Shown here in pieces: positions 1-10,478 of a DNA stretch of 64,000 bases. The position numbers and the translations under genes are program-made. How positions within the stretch are numbered: position 1 is the stretch's first letter; each line of letters opens with the position of its first letter. Source of the stretch: Bacteroides sp. M10. GTDB taxonomy: Bacteria > Bacteroidota > Bacteroidia > Bacteroidales > Bacteroidaceae. Below the pieces are notes generated by a model. That model saw only the letters and a program-made list of their open reading frames with translations. It was not told the origin of the DNA and did not search any database. Location: positions 5,414,501 to 5,478,500 of the forward strand of contig NZ_CP060488.1 in assembly GCF_014334015.1 (NCBI RefSeq), read 5' to 3'.

Positions 1-641
1 ACAGCCCCTTCCTGCAAGAGAGCGGCAAATGTCTTGGCAGCTTCCTGTAACATAGTGACATCCGTGACGGAACGGATCGTGCTGTTTTCTTCCGCAAACT
101 CCGGACGGTCGATGATCTTCGGATAACCTACGATGATACGGCTCGGATAAAGGTTGTCATAAAGAGCCTTGCTTTCACGAAGGAACTCCGGTGAGAACAG
201 CAGGTTGAACTTCTTGACTCCTTTCTGGGCATATTTTACATAAAGGTTACGGGTATAGCCCACCGGAATTGTCGATTTGATGACCATTACAGCATCGGGA
301 TTCACTTCAAGCACAAGATCGATAACTTCCTCCACACGACTCGTATCGAAGTAATTCTTCACAGGATCGTAGTTTGTAGGAGCGGCTATTACCACAAAGT
401 CGGCATCAGCATAGGCTGACCTCCCGTCCAAAGTGGCAACAAGATCAAGCGGCTTTTCAGCCAGATACTTCTCGATATAATCATCCTGGATAGGGGAAAC
501 CTTGTTGTTCAGTTTCTCCACCTTTTCCGGGATTACATCCACGGCAGTTACATGATGATGTTGTGATAGCAGTGTCGCTATGCTCAGTCCCACATAGCCA
601 GTTCCGGCTACTGCGACCCGAATCTCTTTGAAATCACGCAT
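1..641 (-). CDS. UDP-glucose/nucleotide-sugar 6-dehydrogenase, C-terminus cut by window
   Basis: About 213 N-terminal residues of a nucleotide-sugar dehydrogenase; the rest lies left of position 1. The translation opens MRDFKEIRVAVAGTGYVGLS, with the GxGYVG Rossmann NAD-binding motif near residues 13-18, and later has KSTIPVGYT and FSPEFLRE, both typical of UDP-glucose/UDP-mannosaminuronate dehydrogenases. These enzymes oxidise UDP-sugars to uronic acids for capsule assembly. The ATG at 641 is 32 bases after the upstream wzc stop, so it is read as the next gene of the same minus-strand operon. It is clearly different from the complete dehydrogenase at 53799-55112, so the window holds two subfamilies. 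The exact substrate cannot be told. Confidence 0.9.
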   Translation of the reverse strand, partial: MRDFKEIRVAVAGTGYVGLSIATLLSQHHHVTAVDVIPEKVEKLNNKVSPIQDDYIEKYLAEKPLDLVATLDGRSAYADADFVVIAAPTNYDPVKNYFDTSRVEEVIDLVLEVNPDAVMVIKSTIPVGYTRNLYVKYAQKGVKKFNLLFSPEFLRESKALYDNLYPSRIIVGYPKIIDRPEFAEENSTIRSVTDVTMLQEAAKTFAALLQEGA

Positions 642-673
642 ATTATGTTTGATTTGGTTTTATCAATAACAGT

Positions 674-3100
674 TTATTTACCCTCCCGACTTGTATGTTT
701 CTCTCCATAACCATAGCCATAACCGTAACGCTTGCCATAGCCATAATACTTGCCGTATTTACCATAACCATAATAATAGCCGTACTTCTTTTTCTGAAGA
801 TCCAAGCCGTTAATGGCGATACAGAGGTTAGGCAGTTTGTTGTTTTCCATAAGCTCATTGATCAAAGTAAACTCTGCCTTACGGGTATAATCGGCACGGC
901 ATACGTATACCGACAAATCAGCAGTACGCCCTATCAGCAAGGTATCAGTTACCATACCCACGGGGGCCGTATCCAGAATCACATAGTCAAAATTAGCCTT
1001 CAACGTTTCGATAGCTTTTTCCAAGCCGTCACGGGCCAATAATTCCGTTGGATTGGGAGGAACTGATCCGCCCGGAAGAATAAACAGATTCTTGTTTATA
1101 TCGGAAGGCTGTACCAAATCCATCAGATTCTTTGTCGGATTGGTCAGAAACTGGGTAATACCATGTTCCTTTCGGGAAATATTAAAAACCTTATTCAAGC
1201 CAGGCTTGCGAATGTCAAGACCAACTATCACAACTTTTTTACCTAATAAAGAAAGACTGATGGCCAAATTGGATGATACGAAAGACTTACCTTCACCACT
1301 GATGGTAGAAGTCACCAGAATCACATTCTTGCCATTTTCAAGCATAAACTGAAGATTGGTACGTACATTACGGAATGTCTCACTCATCAGGTTATTCTGA
1401 TTCTCAAATACAGCTATAGAACCGGACTTTTCATCCGCCAACGGGATATCGCCAATAACAGGAAGAGAAGTTAGTTTTTCAACATCAGCACGGCCCTCAA
1501 TCTTGAATTTGGTCAAGCCAATCAGATAAATGATACCTACCGGAAATCCTACTCCTAATACCAAGGCGGCAAGATAGATCATCATCCTCTTAGGAGAAAC
1601 CGGATTGTCGTCTGCTAACGCTTCATCAATAATCTTGGCATTGTTTGCTGTAGCTGCCAAAGTGATGGCATTCTCTTCACGTTTTTGAAGTAACATCAAA
1701 TAAAGACCGGCCTTAATTTCCTGCTGCCGGGCGATACTTACGAACTGACGTTCCTGGGTCGGAGCGTCATTAATACGACGGGAATAGCGGTTCGCTTCAC
1801 GGGCAAGGTCTTCTTTGGTTATCTGCAATCCTTTCAATGTAGCATCCAGCGTAGCCTGTACATTGCTCCGCATCGCACGGATGCTAGTATCCAAATTTAT
1901 GATCGTCGGATTATTCTCGGTTGATGTACGGAGCAAGCGCTTTCTTTCAACCAACATCTCATTATATCTGTCTATTGCACCAGCTGATGCTGCATCCTGT
2001 AATCCAATATTACTTGGCAAGACCTCATATTCATTACCTTGCATATAGCGTTGCAAATCCATCACCAAATTGATTTGAGTCTGGTTTTCCACACGCTTCT
2101 TTTCATATTCAGCATTACCGGTTAAGGCTATTTGCGCCTCACTGCTCAAATCTGTAATTCCGGCGCTACGCTTGAAGTTCTCCAAGTCTTGTTCGGTACT
2201 TCCAAGTTCCTTGGAAATAATGCCGATACGTTCGTCGATGAATTCTGCGGTTTTTTGGGCTACCTCATTCTTGTCATTATTGGCATTGATATTGTACATC
2301 TCAAGGAGTTTGTTGATGAAGTCCTTGCCACGCCGGGTATTTGAGTTCTTTAACGAAAGAACAGCTACAGAAGTAGTTTTTGATGTAGGGGCTATCGACA
2401 AGGACTGGATATATCCTTTGGCCACAGACATCGGCCGGTTTATAAAAGCTTTTATATGACGCTCTTTACTTTCCTCCTTAGCCTGATTGGTCGTCAATGT
2501 ATCCTTGCTTTCAAAAAAGGCGACCGTCCCCTCATCGGTCGGAAAAACAGCAGGTAATTGATCGAATTGTTTCCGATACTCTTTGTCTTTCACTGTTATC
2601 AACGCATCCATCCCACCATTGGGAAATAAAGTCATCTCCACTTCCATTGGTGCAGACAGTTTTTCCGCCTCCTGTGGAGTCAAGCTCACCACTACGGGCG
2701 AGGTACGGTAAAGTTCCCTATTAGGAAACTCATCTTCATCCTTATAAGTCACAAACAGTCCCAGATTGTTGACCACTTCACGGGCAAGAGACTTTGATTT
2801 CAGCACCTCGATTTCATTGTCTACATTGTTCGACGAGGAAACGAAACCGTCCAGTCCCATCTTTTCCAGTTCGGAGGACATGCTCGCACCACCGCCTTTC
2901 TTGTCATCCTTGATCAAGACTGTAGCGGATATATTATAGACAGGAGTGGCCAGACGCAGGTAACCCCATGCGCAGGCGATACAGATTATTACAGAAACCA
3001 CAAACCAGGGCCAGTGGATCAGGTAACGGAAAAGGATTTCCTGAATATTCACCAGCTCTTCCGGTTGCTCACCCCGGTTCTCTCTTTTTTCCTCAATCAT
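674..3100 (-). CDS. Wzc-like polysaccharide co-polymerase and tyrosine autokinase
   Basis: An 808-residue inner-membrane chain-length regulator fused to a cytoplasmic BY-kinase. A first membrane segment lies near residues 33-52 (WPWFVVSVIICIACAW), followed by a long periplasmic Wzz/coiled-coil part, and a second near 505-530. The kinase has Walker A TSTISGEGKS (about 597-606), Walker A' VVIVGLDIRKPG (about 623-634) and Walker B VILDTAP (about 707-713). It ends in a tyrosine/glycine-rich tail (about 773-799), the expected autophosphorylation cluster. It follows wza by 10 bases and precedes ugd, so it acts with Wza in export. It is a close paralogue of the gene at 47027-49462. Confidence 0.95.
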   Translation of the reverse strand: MIEEKRENRGEQPEELVNIQEILFRYLIHWPWFVVSVIICIACAWGYLRLATPVYNISATVLIKDDKKGGGASMSSELEKMGLDGFVSSSNNVDNEIEVLKSKSLAREVVNNLGLFVTYKDEDEFPNRELYRTSPVVVSLTPQEAEKLSAPMEVEMTLFPNGGMDALITVKDKEYRKQFDQLPAVFPTDEGTVAFFESKDTLTTNQAKEESKERHIKAFINRPMSVAKGYIQSLSIAPTSKTTSVAVLSLKNSNTRRGKDFINKLLEMYNINANNDKNEVAQKTAEFIDERIGIISKELGSTEQDLENFKRSAGITDLSSEAQIALTGNAEYEKKRVENQTQINLVMDLQRYMQGNEYEVLPSNIGLQDAASAGAIDRYNEMLVERKRLLRTSTENNPTIINLDTSIRAMRSNVQATLDATLKGLQITKEDLAREANRYSRRINDAPTQERQFVSIARQQEIKAGLYLMLLQKREENAITLAATANNAKIIDEALADDNPVSPKRMMIYLAALVLGVGFPVGIIYLIGLTKFKIEGRADVEKLTSLPVIGDIPLADEKSGSIAVFENQNNLMSETFRNVRTNLQFMLENGKNVILVTSTISGEGKSFVSSNLAISLSLLGKKVVIVGLDIRKPGLNKVFNISRKEHGITQFLTNPTKNLMDLVQPSDINKNLFILPGGSVPPNPTELLARDGLEKAIETLKANFDYVILDTAPVGMVTDTLLIGRTADLSVYVCRADYTRKAEFTLINELMENNKLPNLCIAINGLDLQKKKYGYYYGYGKYGKYYGYGKRYGYGYGYGEKHTSREGK

Positions 3101-3110
3101 ATCTATATTA

Positions 3111-3944
3111 CTATTTGAAGATTGTTACTAATAAACTTGCCAATGATACCAGAATAGAAGTAGCGGAGAACCACAAGCTGGTACTATTACCTATATCAGA
3201 GTTACGAGCTTTTGCTTTATTAGGAGTCACATAGACTATATCATTCTGCTGTAACCAATAATAAGGAGAAAGAATTGTCTCCGCCTTGTTTAAATCCAAT
3301 GTCACAATTTCCTGTTTGCCATCAGCACCTTCACGAATCAGTTTTACATTGTCACGAACTCCCCAGACCGTCATGTCACCGGCCATGGCAAGAGCTTCCA
3401 ACAAGTTGACTTTCTCGTTGTTGATAGTAAATGTACCTGGACGGGCAACCTCACCTAATACAGAAATTTTATAGTTTACCATACGGACAGTAACTATCGG
3501 AGTCTCCTTTATGTAAGGTTTCAGTTTGTCTATTATCAGTTGTTCAGCTTCTCTTTTCGTCAATCCACCCACTTTCAATTCACCCAGAACAGGAAAATTG
3601 ATCTTGCCTTCATTATCAACCAAATAAGGTTGTAAGACAGGCTGGGTAGTCAATTGGGTGCTGGCAGTAGCCGCATTAGCAGGAGTTGCCACCGTCAAGT
3701 TGAACGGAACTGCAAGTTCCGGACTAGTACATGAGACTACGATAGTAAGTAAGTCTTTAGGCATTATCTTGGCATCATATAAATTTTCCTGTTGATTGGT
3801 GTCCTTTACAACTCCCGCATCCTGCAAATAAGGTACTTTCTTATAGGACTGGCAGGAAGCAAACAGAAATACCGCTATCAGACAGGAAAACAAACTTCCA
3901 TACAAGCTTCGTACATTCAAATGCGTGCGCAATGATTTATTCAT
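3111..3944 (-). CDS. Wza-like polysaccharide export outer-membrane lipoprotein
   Basis: A 277-residue capsule export channel protein. The N-terminus is a lipoprotein signal ending LFASC, which puts the lipidated cysteine at residue 31. A polysaccharide-export domain follows (PKDLLTIVVS, then an EGKINFPVLGEL stretch), then an SLBB-like segment (VLGEVARPGTFTI, about 155-200), and a hydrophobic C-terminal helix. It lacks the longer C-terminal part of E. coli Wza, as is usual in Bacteroides. It is adjacent to the Wzc-like kinase and probably docks on it. Its paralogue is at 49474-50277. Confidence 0.93.
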   Translation of the reverse strand: MNKSLRTHLNVRSLYGSLFSCLIAVFLFASCQSYKKVPYLQDAGVVKDTNQQENLYDAKIMPKDLLTIVVSCTSPELAVPFNLTVATPANAATASTQLTTQPVLQPYLVDNEGKINFPVLGELKVGGLTKREAEQLIIDKLKPYIKETPIVTVRMVNYKISVLGEVARPGTFTINNEKVNLLEALAMAGDMTVWGVRDNVKLIREGADGKQEIVTLDLNKAETILSPYYWLQQNDIVYVTPNKAKARNSDIGNSTSLWFSATSILVSLASLLVTIFK

Positions 3945-3991
3945 ATTAAATGATAATTTATTTATAGAATCTTTTGTTGATTATTCCCTAT

Positions 3992-5920
3992 TTATTCTTT
4001 ATCCAGTACTTCAAATCGCGGAGAATTTTTTGATTTGAACTCCGGAACTATTTTCTTCATCAACCGCACGGTATCCATGATCTTTACCGCACGCGACAAC
4101 CTTTCAAACTCTGCATAAGTATCAAAAATATCAGCATATTCATACCGACGAACTTTGGCGATCATGATTTTCTTATTCTCTGTCGGAATCGTATTTTCTT
4201 TATCGCTCAATACCTCTTCATAAAGCTTCTCACCCGGACGTAATCCCGTGAATTCTATTTTGATGTCTTCACCCGGACGATAGCCAGCCAATTCGATCAT
4301 ACGAGTCGCTAGATCAACGATCTTGACTGCTTTTCCCATCTCAAAAACAAAGATCTCATTGCCCTCACCCATTGTGGCGGCCTCCATTACCAAACGGCAA
4401 GCTTCGGGAATGGTCATGAAGAAACGAATAATATCAGGGTGAGTAACAGTCACCGGCCCACCATTCTCTATCTGTTCTTTAAAACGAGGAATGACAGAAC
4501 CGTTACTACCCAATACATTACCAAAGCGGGTGGTGATAAATTTGGTATGACCTTTCACTTTTCCTTCACGGATAGCACATCCCAGACTTTGAACATAGAT
4601 TTCAGCTAAACGCTTGGAACAGCCCATTACATTAGTAGGATTTACAGCTTTATCCGTAGACACCATAATCATCTTTTCAGCACCATATTCCACAGCCATA
4701 TCAGCCACCTGACGAGAACCGGTCACATTAACAAGTACAGCCTCACAAGGATTTTCTTCCATCAAAGGCACATGTTTATAAGCAGCAGCATGAAAGACGA
4801 TTTGAGGATGATACAATTCGAATACCATACGAACACGTTCCTTCACACGCACATCACCAATCACCGGAACAAAATCTATATTTGGATATTTTTTCTCAAA
4901 CTCAAGACGGACATTATGCAAAGGTGTTTCTGCAGAGTCGAACATGATAAGTTTCTGAATTCCCATCTGCACTAATTGACGGCAAAGTTCACTACCAATA
5001 CTGCCTGCCGCACCAGTCACCAACACCACTTTTCCCCTGAATTCTTCTGCAACCTGACGAAGGTTGATATTAATTTCGGCACGACCCAACAAATCCTCAA
5101 TCTTAATAGGACGTACCCACTGATGAAAGTTTCCATCAGAATCCGCTTCACTGATAGTAGGAGCTATCAATGTTTTAAGTTCATTGTTTTTACAATATTC
5201 CAAAAGTCGTTTTTCTTCCAGGCGGGTATCTTCATAACGGGCAAACAGAATCCCCTTAATTCCGCGCTTCCGCATGATATAATCAACATCCGATTCATTT
5301 TCAAAGTAATAAACGGGAAGATCTGCCAATCGGCGTCGGCTGTTATTTTTACCATATACATAAAAACCGGTTACTTTATAATGTGCACTATCCCTAAGAC
5401 GTAACTTCAAGGCTACACTCTCTTCATTAGTACCATAAATAAGAATACGTGTGTTCTTTTTATTCACCCAATCCAATAAAAAATCATAGACGATTATCAA
5501 TGATACACGGAAGGTTGTCAAGATCACTAAAGTCAATAAACCATCAAATAGAAGATAGGATATTTTATAATTATATGGCAATTGGGTCTCATATATAACT
5601 CCAAAAGAAATAATGACCAAACAGGTAATTTTAAATAAAACGGCACACATGATACGCCAAAGTTCACGTGCCTGTGAGAAACGAATTGTATTACGATAAG
5701 TATGGAATAATAAAGAGCCCGCAACACTTGCCACCAAAGAAACGCAAGCAAACTTACAAAGCATCCAGTCGGTCATTGGAACATGCGCCATATAATGAAT
5801 TACCGCATAAGCGACCAACGAACATAATACAGAAATTGCCGTGTCAATACCTAAAATAACCCAATAACTGAAATAATTTTTGCGGGCATATTGCACTATG
5901 CCCTTCAATGTTTTTTCCAT
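3992..5920 (-). CDS. Membrane-anchored UDP-sugar 4,6-dehydratase (CapD/PglF/WbpM type)
   Basis: A 642-residue protein with four N-terminal hydrophobic segments (about residues 17-150), a nucleotide-binding CoA-binding-like domain, and a C-terminal short-chain dehydrogenase domain. The NAD motif is VTGAAGSIGSE (near 297). The catalytic stretch STDKAVNPTNVMGCSK has methionine where most SDRs have tyrosine, the pattern of FlaA1/PglF/WbpM enzymes that turn UDP-GlcNAc into a 4-keto-6-deoxy sugar. It probably makes the first deoxy-amino sugar of this capsule. It is the first biosynthetic gene after upxY, but a 326-base non-coding gap separates them. Confidence 0.92.
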   Translation of the reverse strand: MEKTLKGIVQYARKNYFSYWVILGIDTAISVLCSLVAYAVIHYMAHVPMTDWMLCKFACVSLVASVAGSLLFHTYRNTIRFSQARELWRIMCAVLFKITCLVIISFGVIYETQLPYNYKISYLLFDGLLTLVILTTFRVSLIIVYDFLLDWVNKKNTRILIYGTNEESVALKLRLRDSAHYKVTGFYVYGKNNSRRRLADLPVYYFENESDVDYIMRKRGIKGILFARYEDTRLEEKRLLEYCKNNELKTLIAPTISEADSDGNFHQWVRPIKIEDLLGRAEININLRQVAEEFRGKVVLVTGAAGSIGSELCRQLVQMGIQKLIMFDSAETPLHNVRLEFEKKYPNIDFVPVIGDVRVKERVRMVFELYHPQIVFHAAAYKHVPLMEENPCEAVLVNVTGSRQVADMAVEYGAEKMIMVSTDKAVNPTNVMGCSKRLAEIYVQSLGCAIREGKVKGHTKFITTRFGNVLGSNGSVIPRFKEQIENGGPVTVTHPDIIRFFMTIPEACRLVMEAATMGEGNEIFVFEMGKAVKIVDLATRMIELAGYRPGEDIKIEFTGLRPGEKLYEEVLSDKENTIPTENKKIMIAKVRRYEYADIFDTYAEFERLSRAVKIMDTVRLMKKIVPEFKSKNSPRFEVLDKE

Positions 5921-6246
5921 TATAGTATAAATGAATAAAATAATATTTCGAAATTTGATTTATCTGATTGATTATGATCAGTACAAGGACTATGACTACG
6001 ATTTCCATGTTGGTGTAGCCCAACAGAGAATCCCTTCATCTTTCGATACGGACATACATTTCTACACTATATCTTTTGTAAAGATATAATTCATAATACT
6101 TTATGGATTTTTATTTTTGAGAGAGGTCATCGATAAATATATCCACTGTTTGGTTACCGATGTCAGATAGACTGCCTGCTATTTTACAGACTTTCATTAC
6201 ATTTTTGCAGTAAAATCCCCATACCCCTATAAAATAGATTGATTAC
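5921..6246. other. 326-base non-coding gap between upxY and the dehydratase gene
   Basis: I see no credible reading frame here. Bacteroides capsule operons often carry upxZ right after upxY; a gene of that size (roughly 160 codons) does not fit. The stretch holds a small hairpin (6008-6013 with 6020-6025, arms TGTTGG/CCAACA) and, near the upxY end, a copy of CCATACCCCT (6219-6228) that also occurs in the upxY leader. It may be an untranslated regulatory region inside the operon transcript. Confidence 0.6.
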
Positions 6247-6837
6247 TCAATCACGTAAATCCCCATTTTCAGATACCGGCTCTACACACCCAGCCGGTAT
6301 ATCTACACATGCACACCCTAACATTGTCAATCGAACAGCAACTTTCGATTTCCCATTCACATGTACTAATTCCCCTTCCAATCCTGCCAATGGTCCCTTG
6401 ATTACCCGTATTTTCTCTCCCGGAGCCAATGGCGATGTACTCATGCTAATCGTCTCATCCGAGTAATCGAGCATAAACTTAAATCGCAACATTTGTTGAT
6501 CAGGAATAACAGCCGGAGTACTCTCCCCACGTAATACCATGTAACGGCTGATAGAAGATAAAGTCAGGACTTCTTTTTGTTCTTGCAGATCAACGTGAAC
6601 GAAAATCATCATCGGAAGCAGTACCCGGTCGACAATTTTACGGCGGTCGCTCCATTGATGGACTTCTTGTTGAATTGGAAGGAAATTTTCGATCCCCATT
6701 TTCGTAAGCCGCTCACCCGTTTTTTTCTCGTGACAAATACGTACGATTGCCACCAACCAACGTTTTGAGCGCGCTACGCTGCTGCCAATCACATCTGTTG
6801 GCAGAAGATTTCGATCGTCATTTTTCTTAATGATCAT
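6247..6837 (-). CDS. upxY: UpxY-family transcription antiterminator (NusG/RfaH paralogue)
   Basis: A 196-residue specialised NusG protein. The NGN domain follows a basic leader (KRWLVAIVRICHEKKTGERL, about residues 26-45). A C-terminal KOW domain follows, with PGEKIRVIKGPLAGLEGEL (about 141-160). Bacteroides UpxY proteins are made from the first gene of a capsule operon and stop premature termination in the leader of their own operon only. Its position as first minus-strand gene before the dehydratase, wza and wzc fits exactly. A TAnnTTTG promoter lies about 55 bases upstream. No upxZ partner is present. Confidence 0.9.
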   Translation of the reverse strand: MIIKKNDDRNLLPTDVIGSSVARSKRWLVAIVRICHEKKTGERLTKMGIENFLPIQQEVHQWSDRRKIVDRVLLPMMIFVHVDLQEQKEVLTLSSISRYMVLRGESTPAVIPDQQMLRFKFMLDYSDETISMSTSPLAPGEKIRVIKGPLAGLEGELVHVNGKSKVAVRLTMLGCACVDIPAGCVEPVSENGDLRD

Positions 6838-6892
6838 GTATTTTTACCCCTCATTTTTCCATACCCCTTAGGCAATGGATTGAATTCGGTGA

Positions 6893-6925
6893 CAAAGATA
6901 GATAAAATTATAAATAGTAAACAAG
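6893..6925 (-). promoter_or_regulatory. Bacteroides-type promoter for the upxY capsule operon
   Basis: On the minus strand TATCTTTG (plus-strand CAAAGATA, 6893-6900) matches the Bacteroides -7 box TAnnTTTG. About 21 bases upstream is CTTG (6922-6925), a partial -33 box. Transcription would start near 6887, giving a leader of about 50 nt before upxY. I found no inverted repeats around it, so it does not look like an invertible promoter. Confidence 0.6.
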
Positions 6926-7048
6926 AAAAAACGCTTTCTTTTTTTACATACAAATAGAAATATACAGTTAAGACTATCTTGGACGTGAAAAATCCGCTAT
7001 CACATTGGTTCTATTTTACCACCCATATTTTGTACAACATCCCTAAAC

Positions 7049-7079
7049 AAATCAGGCGCGGAAATTCCGCGCCTGATTT
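7049..7079 (-). terminator. Hairpin terminator after the DUF3078 gene
   Basis: A perfect inverted repeat with 15-base arms, AAATCAGGCGCGGAA against TTCCGCGCCTGATTT, starts 18 bases after the stop at 7097. On the minus strand a short T-rich run (TTTGTTT) follows. It should also insulate the capsule promoter from readthrough. Confidence 0.8.
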
Positions 7080-7096
7080 CTATTCTTTCGATTTAC

Positions 7097-8605
7097 TTAC
7101 CACTTATAATTGATACCGAAGCTAAGCAATTCTTTCAACTGGAAGAAGCTGTCTCCTTCAGTCGGTTTCGAGCTGTCGTCAAAACGGGTATGTATATAGA
7201 GCTTAGTAGAAAGATAACGGTTCAATACGAAGTTGAATGTATTTTCCCATTCTACACGTGCCCAATGATAGTTGGTCAGATAATTGAGACGAGACTCTAA
7301 AGTTACTGCAGAAATAATGGTCCAGTTCAATGTAGATTGCAACTGGGAACCAAAGTCGTTTTTAGAGCATTTTCCTTTGTCTAAGCCAAACTTTGTTTCG
7401 TCTACTTCAGAATTACCGATATAACGCAAATTATAAGTCAACGGCGCCATAAACACAGAAAGATTAAATTTCTTCTTACTCAATTTATAATCCATACCGA
7501 CACTGACCGCCAAATCTGCCGGAGACATGAAAGATGAAACCAATTCTTCGCTGTTAGCTTTATATCCATTGAAAAACTGTGTCTTAAACTCGGACGAAAT
7601 GGTATAATACCAATTCTTGAAAGCTCTCAAACCTAATTTATTATACAAACGAAATTGGTCTGTATTGAACAGATATTTATGGTATTCATCTGACGGAGTG
7701 GAAGTCATACCTACTTTAGCTTCCAGCTGGTTCTCAAACAGCACCTTTTCATTGTCATTATAGTTGGCAAAAACCTGGAAAGTGGCTAATCCGGAGAAGT
7801 TACTTTCACCTCCCTTATACCAGTTATCCGAAAGGTGGTTCTGGCTAATCTGCAACGATCCGTTACCTCCGGTCACCCACCAGTTCGGCCGACTAATCTT
7901 CATATTGGCTTTCCCTACATTATCATCCATATTTTCCGGTTGAAACAGATGAATAACGTTTGCTTTGGGAGATATTTTCGGCTTCACATCGTGACGGAAT
8001 ACATCACGACTCATGATGCGGTCTTCTGTAGTGACAACCAAGTTCGGACGTTCCAAATAAAGATCCATCAATGCACTGTTCACTATTTTCTCGGCACGCT
8101 GGGTTTTGGTAAATGCCAGGGTATCATAAGGCAGAAGTTCCGCTGTCAGTTGGGGAGTGGTGTCCCATTGCATAGGCTTCCATTCCAATTTCGAATATTG
8201 TGCCATCGGAGCATAATAATATGCCAATGGTGTGAACAGACGAAAATAATCGGGATCAGACGGAATATAACGTGGCGGCACAGACAGATCGTTCAAATAA
8301 TCTAATTGCGCGACATACTTATTATATAAATAAGAAACGGTATCCAGTTTCGGAGTCGGCCCCGACATATTCAGTTTGAGCATCAAATATTTCTGAAGCT
8401 CCGCCGAAAGCGTATCTGCTTTCACGACTCTGGCTTTTGCCACAACTGTTGAAGATTTAACCGTTTTGGCAGGTTTAATCGCTTCAGGAGCAGGCTGCAG
8501 AGAGTCAGTCGGAAGTGGAGAGGGATCGACAGATTCCTGTGCAAAAAGCGATAACGATAAGATTGACAGAATAAACGCTGAACATAAAGTAGTAATTCTC
8601 ATCAT
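7097..8605 (-). CDS. DUF3078 outer-membrane beta-barrel-like protein
   Basis: A 502-residue protein with a signal peptide ([10 protein letters not shown], cleavage near 22-23). A Pro/Ala/Lys-rich linker is followed by a C-terminal half rich in alternating aromatic/polar strands, for example [17 protein letters not shown] and [12 protein letters not shown]. These are typical of the Bacteroidetes DUF3078 family, predicted barrels of unknown substrate. The chain ends with an aromatic residue (NYKW), a common barrel C-terminus. It is single, divergent from pyrG, and closed by its own terminator. Family assignment is firm; function is unknown. Confidence 0.85.
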   Translation of the reverse strand: MMRITTLCSAFILSILSLSLFAQESVDPSPLPTDSLQPAPEAIKPAKTVKSSTVVAKARVVKADTLSAELQKYLMLKLNMSGPTPKLDTVSYLYNKYVAQLDYLNDLSVPPRYIPSDPDYFRLFTPLAYYYAPMAQYSKLEWKPMQWDTTPQLTAELLPYDTLAFTKTQRAEKIVNSALMDLYLERPNLVVTTEDRIMSRDVFRHDVKPKISPKANVIHLFQPENMDDNVGKANMKISRPNWWVTGGNGSLQISQNHLSDNWYKGGESNFSGLATFQVFANYNDNEKVLFENQLEAKVGMTSTPSDEYHKYLFNTDQFRLYNKLGLRAFKNWYYTISSEFKTQFFNGYKANSEELVSSFMSPADLAVSVGMDYKLSKKKFNLSVFMAPLTYNLRYIGNSEVDETKFGLDKGKCSKNDFGSQLQSTLNWTIISAVTLESRLNYLTNYHWARVEWENTFNFVLNRYLSTKLYIHTRFDDSSKPTEGDSFFQLKELLSFGINYKW

Positions 8606-8626
8606 ATTTGTCTATGGTTTAGAGTG

Positions 8627-8634
8627 CAAAGCTA
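8627..8634 (-). promoter_or_regulatory. -7 box of the DUF3078 gene
   Basis: Plus-strand CAAAGCTA reads TAGCTTTG on the minus strand, 22 bases before the start codon at 8605. No clear -33 TTTG stands at the usual distance. Confidence 0.45.
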
Positions 8635-8728
8635 CATTATTTTGTTCAGAAATCATAGGATTCTTTCAAAATTGCATTTTTTAATAAAATTGTGGAGACG
8701 AAAGACTGTAATCTTCCTCTTTTTTTTA

Positions 8729-8736
8729 TAATTTTG
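8729..8736 (+). promoter_or_regulatory. -7 box of pyrG
   Basis: TAATTTTG matches TAnnTTTG and lies 58 bases before the pyrG start, downstream of a T-rich run. The -33 element is not evident. Confidence 0.45.
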
Positions 8737-8770
8737 CGGTTTTTAAGTTCGTAAGAATACTACTAAGTAA

Positions 8771-10420
<1,650 letters not shown>

Positions 10421-10478
10421 CGATACGTGGTAAACAACCGGTAGTTTGTAATTTATATAATTTGTAATTAAAATAAGA

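Noticed and set aside
695..1042. Plus-strand frame across the tyrosine-rich tail of wzc
   Set aside because: The repeat-like codons of the tail leave long open frames on the other strand; no start signal or family match.
6838..7048. Invertible capsule promoter
   Set aside because: Bacteroides capsule promoters often sit between inverted repeats of 15-30 bases. I compared both flanks of this promoter and found none.
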